A stretch of DNA of 64,000 bases from Homarus americanus (GCF_018991925.1 NW_024751680.1:201001-265000), one strand, 5' to 3'; counted from the first letter of the stretch, positions 46,393 to 58,411 are shown. Translations and numbers: made by a program. The notes: generated from the sequence alone by a model not told the origin.

Positions 46393-46954
46393 ATCGCTCT
46401 CTATCTTTTTACTTACTTCAACATATAAGATATTTAAGAACAGATCACTAAGTAATTACTACACCAATCACTAAATCTTAAATGTTAAAAGGTTCACTCA
46501 CTCACTCATACATTGTTCGCCCTGTGTGGTACTGTTATGTGTCGCAACACCCCTTCCTCCCCTCCCCTCATACGAGTATCTGTTTTACTCTCTGTTGCTT
46601 CACATTATTCAAATTCAGCTTTAAATGTTTGGTATTTACAAAACATTATAGTGTAACAATTTTTCCTTTTTTAAACCTCTGTCGTATATCTGATGTTTAA
46701 AGTTGTTGTTTAATGTGGTAACTGAGGGAGTGAATATTTTTCTTATAAGACCGTAGCTGTTGAGGCACAGACACACATTAAAAATACAACACTTTTTTTT
46801 ATTTAGGTGACCACCTACTGTACTTGTTGATAAACAAATGAAGTCAAACGCAACACATTTTAATCACATGTAGAAGTAATAGTATTTTTTTTACGGGGAT
46901 TAGCCCACCCGGGCACAGATCACTGACCCACATCGGGGCCTGGGGGGTGAAAAT

Positions 46955-46956
<2 letters not shown>
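46393..46956. other. Low-copy DNA
   Basis: No recognised feature. Frames at 46482-46700 are unsupported. Confidence 0.5.

Positions 46957-47000
<44 letters not shown>
46957..47000. repeat. (AAT)n microsatellite
   Basis: About 14 units. Confidence 0.96.
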
Positions 47001-47001
<1 letters not shown>

Positions 47002-47978
47002 GAACCATAAAGAAATAAAAAAAAAGAAAAAAAATCAACAGTGAGAAACGCTATATATGTATGTTTTGTCATGTAATAGAAACAATTGAGACCCTACAAT
47101 TGTGTGTAAATGAGGCAGAAAGTCAGATCAGCAACCTGGGACTTGGTCACAATTTTCGTGATGCCATATGGTAGCAGGGTCTACCATTAGACAATACATT
47201 ATGCTGCCAATATCTTCCCAGGCGGCAGTACCTCCCTGATTGGCACCTGTCTACTACCTGCTATATAAGCTACCTGTACATGTATTACTGTAAGAATTAT
47301 TAACACTCATTTATGTTTGGATTCAAGTATCAAACACAGGTACGGCACTTCCCATGTGACAGTATCATATAACTAGTGGGTATAAATATAACTCTAGCGA
47401 AATAATACAAAATATACACTGATATATGATAGCTATTGTCTTATTAACCAACAGAATAGAATTATGTTTCACGAGTATTTACGTATTATTAGGATATTAT
47501 AATGACCAAAATGACTGTGGTTTTATTTTCCAGATAGGATGTATACATTGAGCTAGCATGAATACAGACAGACAGACGGACAGTGTGTTATTAGGGTGTA
47601 TAGGAGATACAAGGATTCATGGAGTGTAAGTTTGGGTATTGGCAAACATGTAGACAGATTCTGATTACGTAGCGTAGAGACAAATATTTAGACAGATTTT
47701 AATTAGTAGCGTAGACAGATTTAAGTCTAGGTGTGTACAAACAAACGGACAGACCTGAGTTACGTTGGTGTTATCAAGTGTTGCCCATTTACCCCCGGAT
47801 TGTGGCTCATGTAAACACCAAATGACTTTATTAAATTACGTAACAGCCAATAACGACGATAATTACAGTTTAGGATTAATGATTTTCTTGTAACTAAGCA
47901 CCTTCTTCCCTCCCTCACCTGTATTTCCGTTCCTCTCGCCCCCCGAAGGTTAATAATTCCCGTACGCGACGCACTCAC
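47001..47978. other. Low-copy DNA
   Basis: Words AGACAGATTTTAATTAGTAG recur loosely at 47650-47760. No gene except the candidate exon that follows. Confidence 0.45.
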
Positions 47979-48062
47979 CTGAGAGGCCTTGACCACAACA
48001 CCTACAGGTGGGTCTTCCGATAATATCAGGGTGTCCTTGTTTTGGGATGCTAGATGCGTGAC
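47979..48062 (-). CDS. Candidate internal coding exon, 84 nt (unproven)
   Basis: On the minus strand a (CT)n-rich tract is followed by CACCAATACAAG, then 28 open codons (VTHLASQNKD…VVVKASQ), then the donor CAG|GTGAGTGC, which matches the 5' splice consensus exactly. The exon is a multiple of three with both boundaries in phase 0. The peptide segment LILSEDPPVGVVVKAS resembles the start of a cadherin repeat ('SED-PVGT-V'), but this is a short, by-eye match. The pyrimidine tract is also a microsatellite. No neighbouring exon was found, so the gene, if real, extends outside what I can recognise. An alternative acceptor (…TCTAG) would give 71 nt. The open frame continues past the donor, so no splicing is also possible. 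Confidence 0.28.
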
Positions 48063-48118
48063 CTTGTATTGGTGAAGAGAGAGAGAGAGAGACAGACCAC
48101 TGTTCTCAAGAGCAAGAT
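48063..48118. repeat. Short (GA)n tract
   Basis: GAGAGAGAGAGAGA at about 48076-48091, read as (CT)n on the minus strand just upstream of the candidate exon acceptor. Confidence 0.85.
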
Positions 48119-48279
48119 ATAAAACCCTTAAATTATCTTCTGAGGTGTGGCAGATATTCATCCTTAAAACAATGATATAACGGAGATTATTATGTGCGCA
48201 ATAGATTTGGTGTGAGGTTTATATAAGGAAGGAGGAATGAATGAGGAAATAAGGTGGTGGACCAACTCCAGTTCCCCCG

Positions 48280-48629
48280 CCGCACTTGCCAGAGAGAACG
48301 GGGCGACGAGAATGGAACCATCACGGACTGGCTGATCATTCAGTGTTGTGTTGGCAGTGGAAGGTGGAGCACGTCGCGTCCTCGTGTCAGTGTTGTTTCC
48401 ATGTTTGTGTAGTTAGCCCGTAAACACGTGATTTTCGAGTGCTTGTACAGCGGAATTAAATCATAAGTTCTCCAACAGTGTACGTGTGGCCATGCTTGCG
48501 AGTGCTTAAGGTTGGTAATAGTAGTGTTGTAAAACTTTTAGCCTGGGATAACTTGAACCATCCTGCCCGAGTGCTCAAGGAACTTAGACGCAGGACCCCA
48601 CTCTACCCACCACCACCCAATCATTCAAG
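48280..48629 (+). other. Candidate 5' untranslated exon / promoter-proximal region
   Basis: A GC-richer island in AT-rich surroundings. It contains ATTCAGTGTTG near 48340, close to the arthropod initiator TCAGT, and ends with TCATTCAAG|GTGAAATT, a plausible 5' splice site, after which composition drops to AT-rich. No TATA box is obvious and no long ATG frame starts inside. If real it would be transcribed to the right, away from the candidate minus-strand exon. Confidence 0.2.
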
Positions 48630-49134
48630 GTGAAATTTATATATTTTTTGTACAAATTCTTCACTTGTTTTATATATCAAAAGCTACATTAATCCACGTA
48701 TAATATAATGTATTTTAACTTTTTAAGCCACAAATGGTAGGAGTGAAGGTAGGTAAACGCACTAAGAGAGGGAATTGTGTAATGGGTGTTGAGTATGCAG
48801 GCGGGATTAATGTCTTGCATCCATCAACACTCTACTGCCTGGATTAAGACCTCGGTTGTGTCTCCTTCATTGTATATGTTTGTCATTTACGAGTGTTTAC
48901 AACAACCAGTCTTGTGTGTCGTAGGTGAGATAGGTTTATTATTGTAACACACATTACTGTTTCATGATTTTAATTTTTTATGATGCTTGATTTAATTTAA
49001 TATGTTTTGGTATTTTTATTTTTATTTCACATGATTTTAAACAGCTGGGGGTGTGACTGCTATTTAAAACACTAAGACTTAAAACGAGAAGTTAGTGGTC
49101 ATTTTTCTATAATATTTTGCCTGGTACGTAGCTG

Positions 49135-49136
<2 letters not shown>
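48630..49136. other. Low-copy AT-rich DNA
   Basis: No recognised feature. Confidence 0.5.

Positions 49137-49212
<76 letters not shown>
49137..49212. repeat. (AT)n microsatellite
   Basis: About 37 perfect TA units, able to extrude as a cruciform. Confidence 0.98.
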
Positions 49213-49215
<3 letters not shown>

Positions 49216-49224
49216 ATACGTGGG

Positions 49225-49880
49225 TGCATCCAGTTTCTGAGTCGTTAAGCCATGTAAAAGACTTGATGATATCCTATTTTCTTTTGAGATGATGCTGGGT
49301 GCACTATATTAAGACTAATTCTCTACCAGGTTTTGTTTGTATATTGATAACCTACAAGCTGCCGTATGTTTGGTGTGTTTATGTTAAGGCGTGTGTGTGT
49401 GTGGCATGATTATTGTGTGTGTCTGAGTTTAATGTCTGCTTTGCTTAGTTCATTAGGTTATTTTCTTGTTGAGATGCAGCCAAGCTCTTATGAGTTGTTC
49501 GGTTGTGTTAAGAGAACCTTGATGTTAGCGTGTGTTGCGGTGTACTACGTTGAACATTTGCATTGGTTGATTTGGTACGAAGTTGTGCGTATTGAGATGC
49601 CTTCAAGGTCTTGTGAGTTTTCGCTATGTTGAGAACCAGATGGATGTTTGGCAAGAATTTATATTTAAACTATTATTTTAAATTCCTTAATGTGTTGACT
49701 CTAGTGCACGAAAGACCTTTTTATTCATTTGTTTTTTAAGGTTGTGGTATTTATTATGTTTGTATATCAAATCTTTTCACTGCCTGTGAATCCATGCCAC
49801 GATAGGTGCTCATTGAGATGCATCTAAGCTCTTTAGACTTGTTTTGCTTTGTTAAAAGACTGATGAATGTTTAGGCCCCT
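49225..49880. repeat. Possible decayed ~115-bp repeat (TTGAGATGCAGCCAAGCTCTT…)
   Basis: ATTGAGATGC(A/C)-CCAAGCTCTT-TGAGTT…TGTTAAGAG…TTGATG recurs near 49470, 49590 and 49810, with weaker matches near 49235 and 49355. Spacings of about 120 and 220 bp fit one and two periods. The 88-codon frame at 49366-49632 lies within it. Confidence 0.45.
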
Positions 49881-51015
49881 CTAGGGAAGAGAGGATGGTA
49901 TAGGCCTAAACCCAGCCTTCACACGGTGGCCCACCCTTCGCCCTCAGGCAGTAGAGGAGGAGGAGGAGGTGACAGATTGTGCAAAGACGCCGTGAAGGAG
50001 GAGGAACCAACCTTATGTATTCCTTACTCTTGTAGATGACGTTGGTGTATTGTTTCTGGTAATGATATTGGATTTTTATGATTGTTTAATGTTGAAGTGT
50101 GCAGGTCTGCTATTATCAGTACATTGTTAATAAATAAACCCACGGCTGCGTGTTTAAAGCATACAGGTAAGCTCATGCTAATGAAATTATATACCGGTGC
50201 CGGACCAGTCATTGTTATGACATTGTTGTCGTATCAGACCTGTTACGATGAGGGTTGCCCGTATATAGTACTTATGAATACTTATTAGGTGTATAAACCT
50301 CTTTCAGTAAACTAAGTTGCCATGCTACGTTATGCAATCCTTTGTTTCGTAGAAGCTATATCAACAGTGTACCGGTACTGTACTGTGTTATGTCAAAAGT
50401 GAGTTGGTGGATGTTGGGAATGTATGTTGTGTTTGTAATCCGACCACGTAGAGGACAAAAGCTTGTACAGGAGCTAAAAAAAAAGTCCTATGTTGAGCCA
50501 TATCGGAAATAAAATGTGGAACGGTAGTTAAGAAATCCTTGAAAATATGTTTCGTATAGACAGCGTGCAGGAAGGAGTCAACAAAAGATGGCGAGCCTAG
50601 TGAAGGTGACTCTTTCTACCTGTTCAGGAGGTCACGTCCCAGTCAGGTGTGGACAGAAGGCCGCCTTAATGGAGAGGGGGGGGGGCGGGGGTAGAGCGAG
50701 AGGTGGTCCAGTCATCTACCGTCACACATACTGAACAGTTTGTGTGTAGTCTCTCTTTTTCTGCCTGGGTAATGCACCAAGTTGGTAAATCACTTAAAAT
50801 ACATCTTTGTTAATACCGACTTAACTTGTTTTTGTTTTTTTACCAAGAAGTTTGTAAAAAAAAATTGCCCAGTGTACAATTATACAGTACATAGATATAC
50901 CGTATAGCAGCTGACATGTTTCACTAAATGTCTTGATTACAGCTATTCACCTTTCATTTTGTTTGTGTTACCAATATATTTAGCACTGTAACAACAACTC
51001 ATAGTATGTCATAAT
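49881..51015. other. Low-copy DNA
   Basis: GGAGGAGGAGG at 49960-50000 and a G-run at 50678-50695. No gene recognised. Confidence 0.45.
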
Positions 51016-51138
51016 GGAATCCTTACCAAAATACTACGATACTAATTAACCTAAAAAAGATGAAAGGTAAAAAACTTTCAGGTACCGCATCTGAGAGTTA
51101 GGTTTGGGGGCTTCCTGTATTATTTTGGTAAGGATTCC
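51016..51138. mobile_element. 123-bp inverted-repeat element (possible MITE)
   Basis: GGAATCCTTACCAAAATA at 51016-51033 is the exact reverse complement of 51121-51138, and the match extends about four bases inward with one mismatch. The 123-bp length with an 18-22 bp terminal inverted repeat is typical of a short MITE. No clear target duplication is seen (flanks ATAAT and AAGAT). Confidence 0.6.
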
Positions 51139-51561
51139 AAGATCGCGAGGTGATGTTTAGCTACACAGAATTTGTTTTTACTCATCATCTTCACTAACCA
51201 TGTGTTGTTCCTGTCTGTTAAGTGTGGTGAAGATGTATTAACCTACTTCAACACCTCGGGTCTTGAAGCGCGGAACTTAGTCATTTTCTAAATTAGACAA
51301 AAATTGTTGTATACTTCCTTCTTTGTTACTGAGGCAAGATAGCCAGTTATTCCCTCTGCTGACTGCTAGGAGTGTTATTTTATAACTTTATATAGCATTA
51401 ATAAGACTTCATTTCGATTGTGTTCTAAAGGGTTTTGGTTAACTTTACTGAAGAATGGATATTAATTTTCCTGAAAGCATACAGAGAAGGTTGACAGTTA
51501 ATTCCAAGCAATAGGAACTCTCCATGTGAAACTAGATTAAGAAAACTGAGTTTACATTCTC
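51139..51561. other. Low-copy DNA
   Basis: No recognised feature. Confidence 0.5.
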
Positions 51562-51565
51562 TTAG

Positions 51566-51658
51566 CCCTTTAGGGGGCAGAGAACTCTCTCAGCTGAATA
51601 AAATTATCTGGCGTTAGCCAGAATAAAATACCTAGGTGCGCCGCTGCCCGCCAAAGGG
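51566..51658. mobile_element. piggyBac-like mini-element, 93 bp
   Basis: It starts CCCTTTAGGGGGCAG and ends CTGCCCGCCAAAGGG, imperfect inverted repeats. The right flank is TTAA and the left flank TTAG, one change from TTAA. CCC…GGG ends with a TTAA duplication are the piggyBac signature (known). The interior holds the palindrome TCTGGCGTTAGCCAGA. A decayed relative lies at 23812-23910. At this size it can only be a non-autonomous remnant. Confidence 0.62.
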
Positions 51659-51839
51659 TTAAGAGGCGTAGATGGGGTGCAGCTCGCCGCTGGTTCTGAG
51701 GGTTGCTTCTTCGCTCCTGGGACCCCTGGTCCACCCTGCTGTGAATGGTACTTTTAATTTGCCGTAGTTTAGGCCTCACTACCTCCTGTTGTGCTGAAAC
51801 AAGACTTAGTCTTCGCTGTGCTGTAGGCGACCTGTATTG

Positions 51840-52165
51840 TCATTAAAAGGCCGTTAGGCCTATGTCACCCACATTCAATAAATTTAGAATGAGGGTCATA
51901 ATAATCGTTGTGTAGGCCTATAAGTGGAAGATGACGTTAAATATAGATGTTGTAGATAAGACAGTGAACTTATCAAATCAAGACAATTTAGGAAGGAAAT
52001 TGCGAAGTATTGATTTGGGAATATAATTGTAATGATTGGAACATGTTATCAGTATCGTTTATTAAGCAGATGGCTGAGAAGTTCCAAATATAGGTTGGCC
52101 AGATGTGACAAGTAATGGCTGGTTGTAAACAGGAGCTACGTCTTACTGGCCGCCCACCATGCCTA
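51840..52165 (+). pseudogene. 3' end of a CR1/L2-like LINE (decayed)
   Basis: Plus-strand translation around 52037-52115 gives fragments like W-N-M-L-S and KYRLARCDK in shifted frames. These fit the C-terminal 'WN.LP…FK.RLD.Y' block of CR1/L2-type reverse transcriptase proteins (family knowledge). The following 3' tail (GGTTGTAAACAGG…ACTGGCC) aligns with the tail of the element at 61.8-62.5 kb. Frameshifts and stops show it is dead. The left boundary is uncertain. Confidence 0.5.
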
Positions 52166-53621
52166 GCCGCCTTTATTCTTGTGTTGTTTGGTATTAAAGG
52201 TTGTCTGTTATAAACACTCAAGACAGGGAGACCGGCGCCTCTAACCGTAGCAGTTGGTGCATCTTAAACTAAACTATTAAGAGTTCTGTACATAACAACA
52301 AGAACGGAATTCAGAACATTCGATATTTTCCTTCTAAGGCGACTGACCTTATGTGATGCATTGTCAAGAATATAATTAATGAATGTTTTGTGGCTGACTA
52401 CCAGACACTTTTGTAGTATTAAGCTGACTGTGATAATCTAGTGTTTGTGTTGGTTTAGCTGCTTTAGTTGCCAAGCTTACTCAGTGGGGCCCACTAAGCT
52501 TTTGTTTCCACAATAAACAAGATCAAGTTTTATAAACGTGTTACTGTGTTAATTTTAGGCTTCGTATTTCCTGTTCTTCCTTGATACGCTGAATGATCCA
52601 GTGTTGCATCCTCCTCCTCCTCCCTCCACTACTTCCCAGCATTTAATTATGTATTTATATATGGAAATCTGGGAAATATCCTCTTGGAAATTCAGATATT
52701 CATTTCCAGGGATGAGATGTATCCGAATAGCAGTGCGATTCACCATTACTGATACAGCGCTTCGAAATCTCAGTAATTTGGCAAATAGGTTTAAGCGCAC
52801 AAATGCCTCATAATATTCGACTATTGTTGCCTACTTGGCTAGAGAGCTGTGACAATTTCACTTATTGCTGCACCTCAATAACAGTTTGTTCTCGACAGTG
52901 TGAGAGTTAGTGGGATTTTATTTGACTGCAGCTGTGATTTTCATTACAAACTACAGTAGCGGTAGTTTGTCTTCGTCTTGGCCTCAATGCACCGTGTGAT
53001 GACAGTTCCAGCGATGAAGCCGATTTGATTCTAAACTTACTGAGTGCTTTAAGGGTTAATTAAACAATATTTACCCTTATATTACCGTATATATATATAA
53101 TCAACTAGCGATATATAGCCTACGTTCTCTTGGTCAATGCTAAATCGTATATATCTGTGCTAATTTTAATAATTTAATTGAAGGCGTATTATTTGTTAGT
53201 TGTTACAAAATTGCATCGTCTTGCTCTTTTGCCATGAAAAATTTAATACACATTTTTCTGCTCGTGCTTTTAAAATGTTGAATACTTAACATTGTCCAGG
53301 TGGGTCTGAGTGTCTCGACCCCCCCCCCCCCACAAACATTCCAGTCTGTGTGGAATTCCAGCGTGGTGCCCTAAGGTAGTGGTGTTGGCTTACACACGCC
53401 GGGATATTTTCTTCTCCAAGATGAATAAGAACATTCTTTAGAAACAAGTTGCAAATTTATACACAAACTTGCAAGATCGGCTTAAAATTATTTCTCTTTT
53501 GAGTATTTTTATTCTTAATATTGTTTTAAATTTGTATTATTAGTGATGACACCTTTTGAAATTCTTATTTTTACTGGGTAGAATTTTTTACTGAATATGA
53601 GTTCGTCTGACACCTTTGGTA

Positions 53622-53622
<1 letters not shown>
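52166..53622. other. Low-copy DNA
   Basis: A C12-type run at 53320-53331. Overlapping frames on both strands at 52555-52813 have no recognised domain. No gene called. Confidence 0.45.

Positions 53623-53666
<44 letters not shown>
53623..53666. repeat. (CT)n microsatellite
   Basis: About 22 units. Confidence 0.97.
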
Positions 53667-53669
<3 letters not shown>

Positions 53670-54467
53670 GGGCTGACGGGCTGAACACCGCAGTAATCAT
53701 TGTTGTAAGCTGCGTATGTTTATGAGATAGTGACGAAGAACCCGAACGTTGACCCCGAAGGCTGCGTGACTGCGCAGGCGCCGGGGTGAAAAGCCAGTGA
53801 ATCAGAATGTATCGTGAACTTTGATATTTGGTTAGGACTGGATAATGGTTAAAGCAGGAATCAGGCGAGTGCACATTTAGGTTACTCTTAAAAGGACAAT
53901 TGCGGGTACAGCAATACAATATAATACACAATTTTACGGACGGCAGAAAGTTAAAAGATTTATCGTTTGCTGTGAAATTTTACATTATTAACTGAAAAAA
54001 ATGCGACCGTGCGAGTACAAGAATTTTAAAGAGAGATTTTTAGAATGATAATGGTAGAGAAGCAGAGTATCCAGACTTACCAAGGTTCTGAACGTTAATT
54101 ATGTCCCGTAATTGGTTTTAAATGAACGTGTCTAGTTATAGTCTCTTGGTAATTTTGATGCCATAATTGATGTTATTTTTACACTTAAGTCAGCCGGGTG
54201 CCGTGAGTGAGGGGATTTACGCCTTCAAGGTACCGCAGGAGTGAACGAGCTTTTGAGAATTCGGGGCCAAGTTCAGTATACAATATAATATCACATCCTC
54301 TTGTACACAAAGGAACTACAGAGGATATATTAATTTCACTCGCATCAAAATTACACGATTCGCTGAGCTTAAATGAGGTCATATTTCTCAGCGCTGTCAA
54401 TATTGCTTCTGCATCCGTCCGTAGATTGGGTAAGTTGACTCATTGCTCCTGCGACGAGTAATGAGTT
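53667..54467. other. Low-copy DNA, unsupported frames
   Basis: An 84-codon plus frame at 54207-54461 and a 71-codon minus frame overlap each other. Neither matches a family I know. Confidence 0.45.
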
Positions 54468-54486
54468 TGTTGTGTGTGTGTGTGTA
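54468..54486. repeat. Short (GT)n microsatellite
   Basis: About nine GT units. A short (CA)n at 54600-54613 is its inverted counterpart 120 bp on. Confidence 0.9.
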
Positions 54487-54613
54487 AGAGTTTATGTTTC
54501 CTTGCGGGGGTATCAGGGCCACCTACCATGGAAGTAAGTACTGTACTGCTCTTTAGTGGAGACGGTCCGCACATCACTCCGCTAACGCGACTTGATATCA
54601 ACACACACACACA

Positions 54614-55494
54614 TCCAGGCTCGGCGAGTGAGTTATATAAAAAGAACATGACCGGGATGTAAACTTTTGTTGTTTTAAGTACCGTTCACTATAAAGTTTT
54701 TAGGCTCATTCTGTATTGATGTTATCTTATTGTGAAGCTGCTTAGTATTATATGATGCTTGTTGTCATGCCAGTCGACAATCATGCACTTAAGTAATATT
54801 ATCTTGCTAAACTAATGGAACACAGAGCTTAGGAATTACTAATGTGTTTCACGAGTTCAGTATTCCGTCACTACTGTTTGTGGTGAGGTCTTAACCCCAT
54901 TAGTACTGTTTGTGGTGAAATAAGGAAGTGATATATGTTCTCAAGGCTGTGGGTCGCGCCAGTAAGCTGTCAAGACGCTGTTATTGTCTCACCGTGGACG
55001 CCAAACCGTATAGCTATGAATCATTCAATTATTAATTTCTACCGTTATCCTTGACACCTGCCGCTGGCTGAATAATATACCGACATACACGATACTCGTT
55101 TGTCACTGGTCGACAGCCTACTAGTGTACACCCGTAAGGGGCCCTTCCATAAATTCGTCTAACATGTAGTAATGACCTTGTGGGCTCCAGACCCTAGGGC
55201 ACCCCACCATCCAGGTTCACCGTAATTGAAGTTAGGTCAGTTTTGGAGGTAAGACGTTACTGGTTATTGGCACGTGTGGATACTACTACTCTTCCTCCCC
55301 TATAACATCACACTTCAGCCTTAAACCTCATCTCGGGAGCTTTCCAATCTTGGAACGCTGTGAGCAGATGAACACGACTTCCTCGGTCCGCTTAGTGAGG
55401 AAATGAGTAGGCTTCCTGCAATTTCCTCTTCCGCATCCTATCTTTACCTCACTCCAACAGCTCTGCCTGTGTAGGGTTTTTATCCTCCACCTCA
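54614..55494. other. Low-copy DNA
   Basis: GTACTGTTTGTGGTGA occurs twice near 54870 and 54905. No gene recognised. Confidence 0.45.
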
Positions 55495-55545
55495 CCTACC
55501 CCCACCCCACCTACCCCCACCCCACCTACCCCCACCCCACCTCCC
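55495..55545. repeat. 15-bp C-rich repeat (CTACCCCCACCCCAC)
   Basis: About 3.4 near-perfect copies. Confidence 0.93.
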
Positions 55546-56049
55546 CTCACTGTTGTATATAATAGGCAGATGAGCGGAGTTCCTCGACCCTCTTGTTAGG
55601 GAAATTAATACAGGTTTGGCTGCTTCCTCCTCCAACGACGATTCCAGTTCCTCCACCAGTCTTGTCTACCTTAGGAATTTTGTGTCTGAATTTAATGAGC
55701 GATACGATAGGTCACACTGACTTAGTGATAATTGATACTAAAAGTGATTGGTTCGTTCTGTCTTTGTTACTTTTTTATTTTTAAGTGGAGATTTTTTTTA
55801 TTGTAATTTGTATTTGGGAAAGGAATGTGTAGTGTTGTGAAGCAGTTGTTGTTGTTGTTGTTAATATAGTGGTTGTAACATAATAATGATGATATTAGCT
55901 TGTCATATTTATTACTATTATTGCATCATTAGCAGATTATTAGGTATGCTGTTAGTATTATTTTTAGTATAATTATTGTTATTACAGTTCGGTGATATTT
56001 GTATTGTGGGGTGTCATTATTAAAAATATATTATTAATTATAGTATTGC
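55546..56049. other. Low-copy AT-rich DNA
   Basis: GTTGTTGTTGTTGTT at 55847-55862. No gene. Confidence 0.5.
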
Positions 56050-56080
<31 letters not shown>

Positions 56081-56081
56081 G
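56050..56081. repeat. (TTA)n microsatellite
   Basis: About ten units. Confidence 0.95.
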
Positions 56082-56776
56082 ATACACAGACAAATTGCTC
56101 GATAATTTTTACAGGTTTTGTGGCCGAGATGGTTGTGAAATTGTAGTTTACTGAGGGAAGCAGTTTTAAAGAGACAATTCCCTTAGATATTTTCTTCTTA
56201 TGATTCACACGTAAGTATTCATCCATGGCGACGAACATTAGTGCACCCCGGGGCTCATGACATCCAAAGCAAATATGAGAAACGGCGATGGTGTTTCTTT
56301 TATTCCGGTGGTGTTTTAAGATGCGTTTGATAAGTTAGTCCCAAAGTGTGGCTAATTTCGGCTACCCGAGTTATATATCATGGGGGCTCCGGGGGCTGTG
56401 AACACAAACAGCCTCGTTGATCACGTGTAAATGGCAGTGTGTCTTGTTGGTGGGAACGAGGATGAGTGGAGGGTGCGTGTTGGGAGTGGGGGTGTTGGCA
56501 GCGTGTGTCCGGAGTGAGGACTGTTGGGATGGAGATGTTGGCAGTACGTATCCATAGGGCGTGAGTGTGTTGGAATTGTATATCCAGGGATCATTAAACG
56601 TTAAGAGTGCGTGTCTTGATGATGGGAACTGTTGTCAGTGAGTATATAGAGAGAGAGATAGGTGTGTGTGTGTTGTGACCTTAGGAGCTGAGTATATGAC
56701 ATTGTCGACTCGTGACCAAGGGAGAGAGTAAGACTAGGGTGTATGGGCTCTCCCGTGTTCCTCAGGTTGGGTTGAG
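56082..56776. other. Low-copy DNA, GC-richer, TGTTGG words
   Basis: GTGTTGGGAGTGGGGGTGTTGG-type words recur loosely at 56450-56580. No gene recognised. Confidence 0.45.
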
Positions 56777-56800
56777 GACACACACACACACACACACACT
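56777..56800. repeat. (CA)n microsatellite
   Basis: About 11 units. Confidence 0.95.
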
Positions 56801-56917
56801 GGGCGCCGCCGTACATGGTGTGCTGAAGAAGTTGTCTTAATTTGTGTTCCGTGTCGAGGTTGTTTGTCTTGTACGACTGAACTGGGGGAGAGAAGTTCAC
56901 AACTCTGTTCTCCTTTA

Positions 56918-56924
<7 letters not shown>

Positions 56925-56983
<59 letters not shown>

Positions 56984-57047
56984 CGTTGTAGGGAGAGGGA
57001 GGACAGTGAAGGGAGATACGAAGAGGAGAGAGAGAGAGAGAGAGACA
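56925..57047. repeat. (CT)n followed 50 bp later by (GA)n
   Basis: About 28 CT units at 56925-56981 and about 9 GA units at 57029-57046. The two are complementary and could pair. Confidence 0.95.
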
Positions 57048-58411
57048 GAATAGCACTGTGTGAGAGAGTGAGTAGCACCAGTGAATGAGAGACTAGCACC
57101 AATGAGGGAGCGCCCCCCCTTCCCCCTCACACTTATCAGCACCACAGTTGCATTCTAGCGCAAATTAAACGTGGCTTGATTGGGTTTCCGCAAGGGAGTA
57201 ATATTGTAGATTGCACAACATCATTACTGATTTTCATGGCAGTTTTTTTTAATTTGTTTCATTTTTTTTTTATTATTGAATTTATTAGTGGACGTTATCT
57301 CGAAACGACATTAATGAATTTTATTTGGCCAGGCTTATATTGGAGATTAAAAAGAGGATTTGTACTAATGTCCTTTGGATTTTGAGTGTAGCTTCTATAT
57401 TTATTAAAGTAGTTTGTTTGGTGAGTAAAAAGGCTTTACAGTCATTGATTTTGAGGAGAACATTCTTTTTCCGGGTGTAACGAGATGTTGTATATAAAGC
57501 TGAGGACATTGTACACAGATTTATGATAATGTCCTTCACACATATCAAACGGGAGTATTGTCCTGATTAAAATACTTCACGTTGGGCCCTAAACGTACAA
57601 AATGGTGTAATTTTAGTATATTCTGATTGGCTTCTATATTTTAAAACTTATTTAGCATTGTGTATGGAGATTGATTTTCAATTATATAATGGCTTTTTAA
57701 ATGGTCTAGGAACAGAACATTTTATTTTCCCTTAAATTCAACACTTAATTATTACCACTCTCCACACATCAGCCCCACGGTAGGTTGGACCAGGACCACT
57801 AGCAGTTCCTGGGGGTTCTGTTATCCGGGAGGTGATGGTAGCCTGGCGGGTGTACGATATGCTGTGTTTTTTCTCCTGATTATTCCTACCTTGTCAACTT
57901 TGAGAATTTATTCCTGTGGGGTGGTGAGAGGGGAGGGAGTTATAATTCTACATGGTAAGATGAACGACTGTGCTCCCGGGCCTGCGTGAGTAGTTTCTTA
58001 GGCCTATAGACTGACAGACGTAGGGCAGATAATCAAATACTCGTACATCAATATAATATATATATACTGTATATATAAACATCTACTTTATATCAGCAAA
58101 AAAAAACTCCTGTATTTTAGATTAAACATTTTGCTGTATATATTGAGATGTTATAAAACAGTCGTTGTTGTGGCATTTGGCGACTGACCCGTCTACTTGT
58201 ACACTGTTACCTGGTGTCTCCTCCCCTCCGAGTGGTGAGGTAACCTTGTAATATTACTCGTCACGTAGCCTCACCGCGGGGTTCTCAGAATTCGCTGACG
58301 TTATTCTTCCCATATTCTCTCAGATAATATTATTCTAACAAATATGGAAAGAATAAATAATGCATATCATGGATAAGTAAATGAAATAAGTTGGTTGTAT
58401 TTTTTGTTGGT
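57048..58411. other. Low-copy DNA
   Basis: A (TA)-rich patch at 58050-58080. No gene recognised. Confidence 0.5.

Noticed and set aside
53515..53931. 138-codon minus-strand frame
   Set aside because: Runs through a (GA)n tract and shows no domain on either side.
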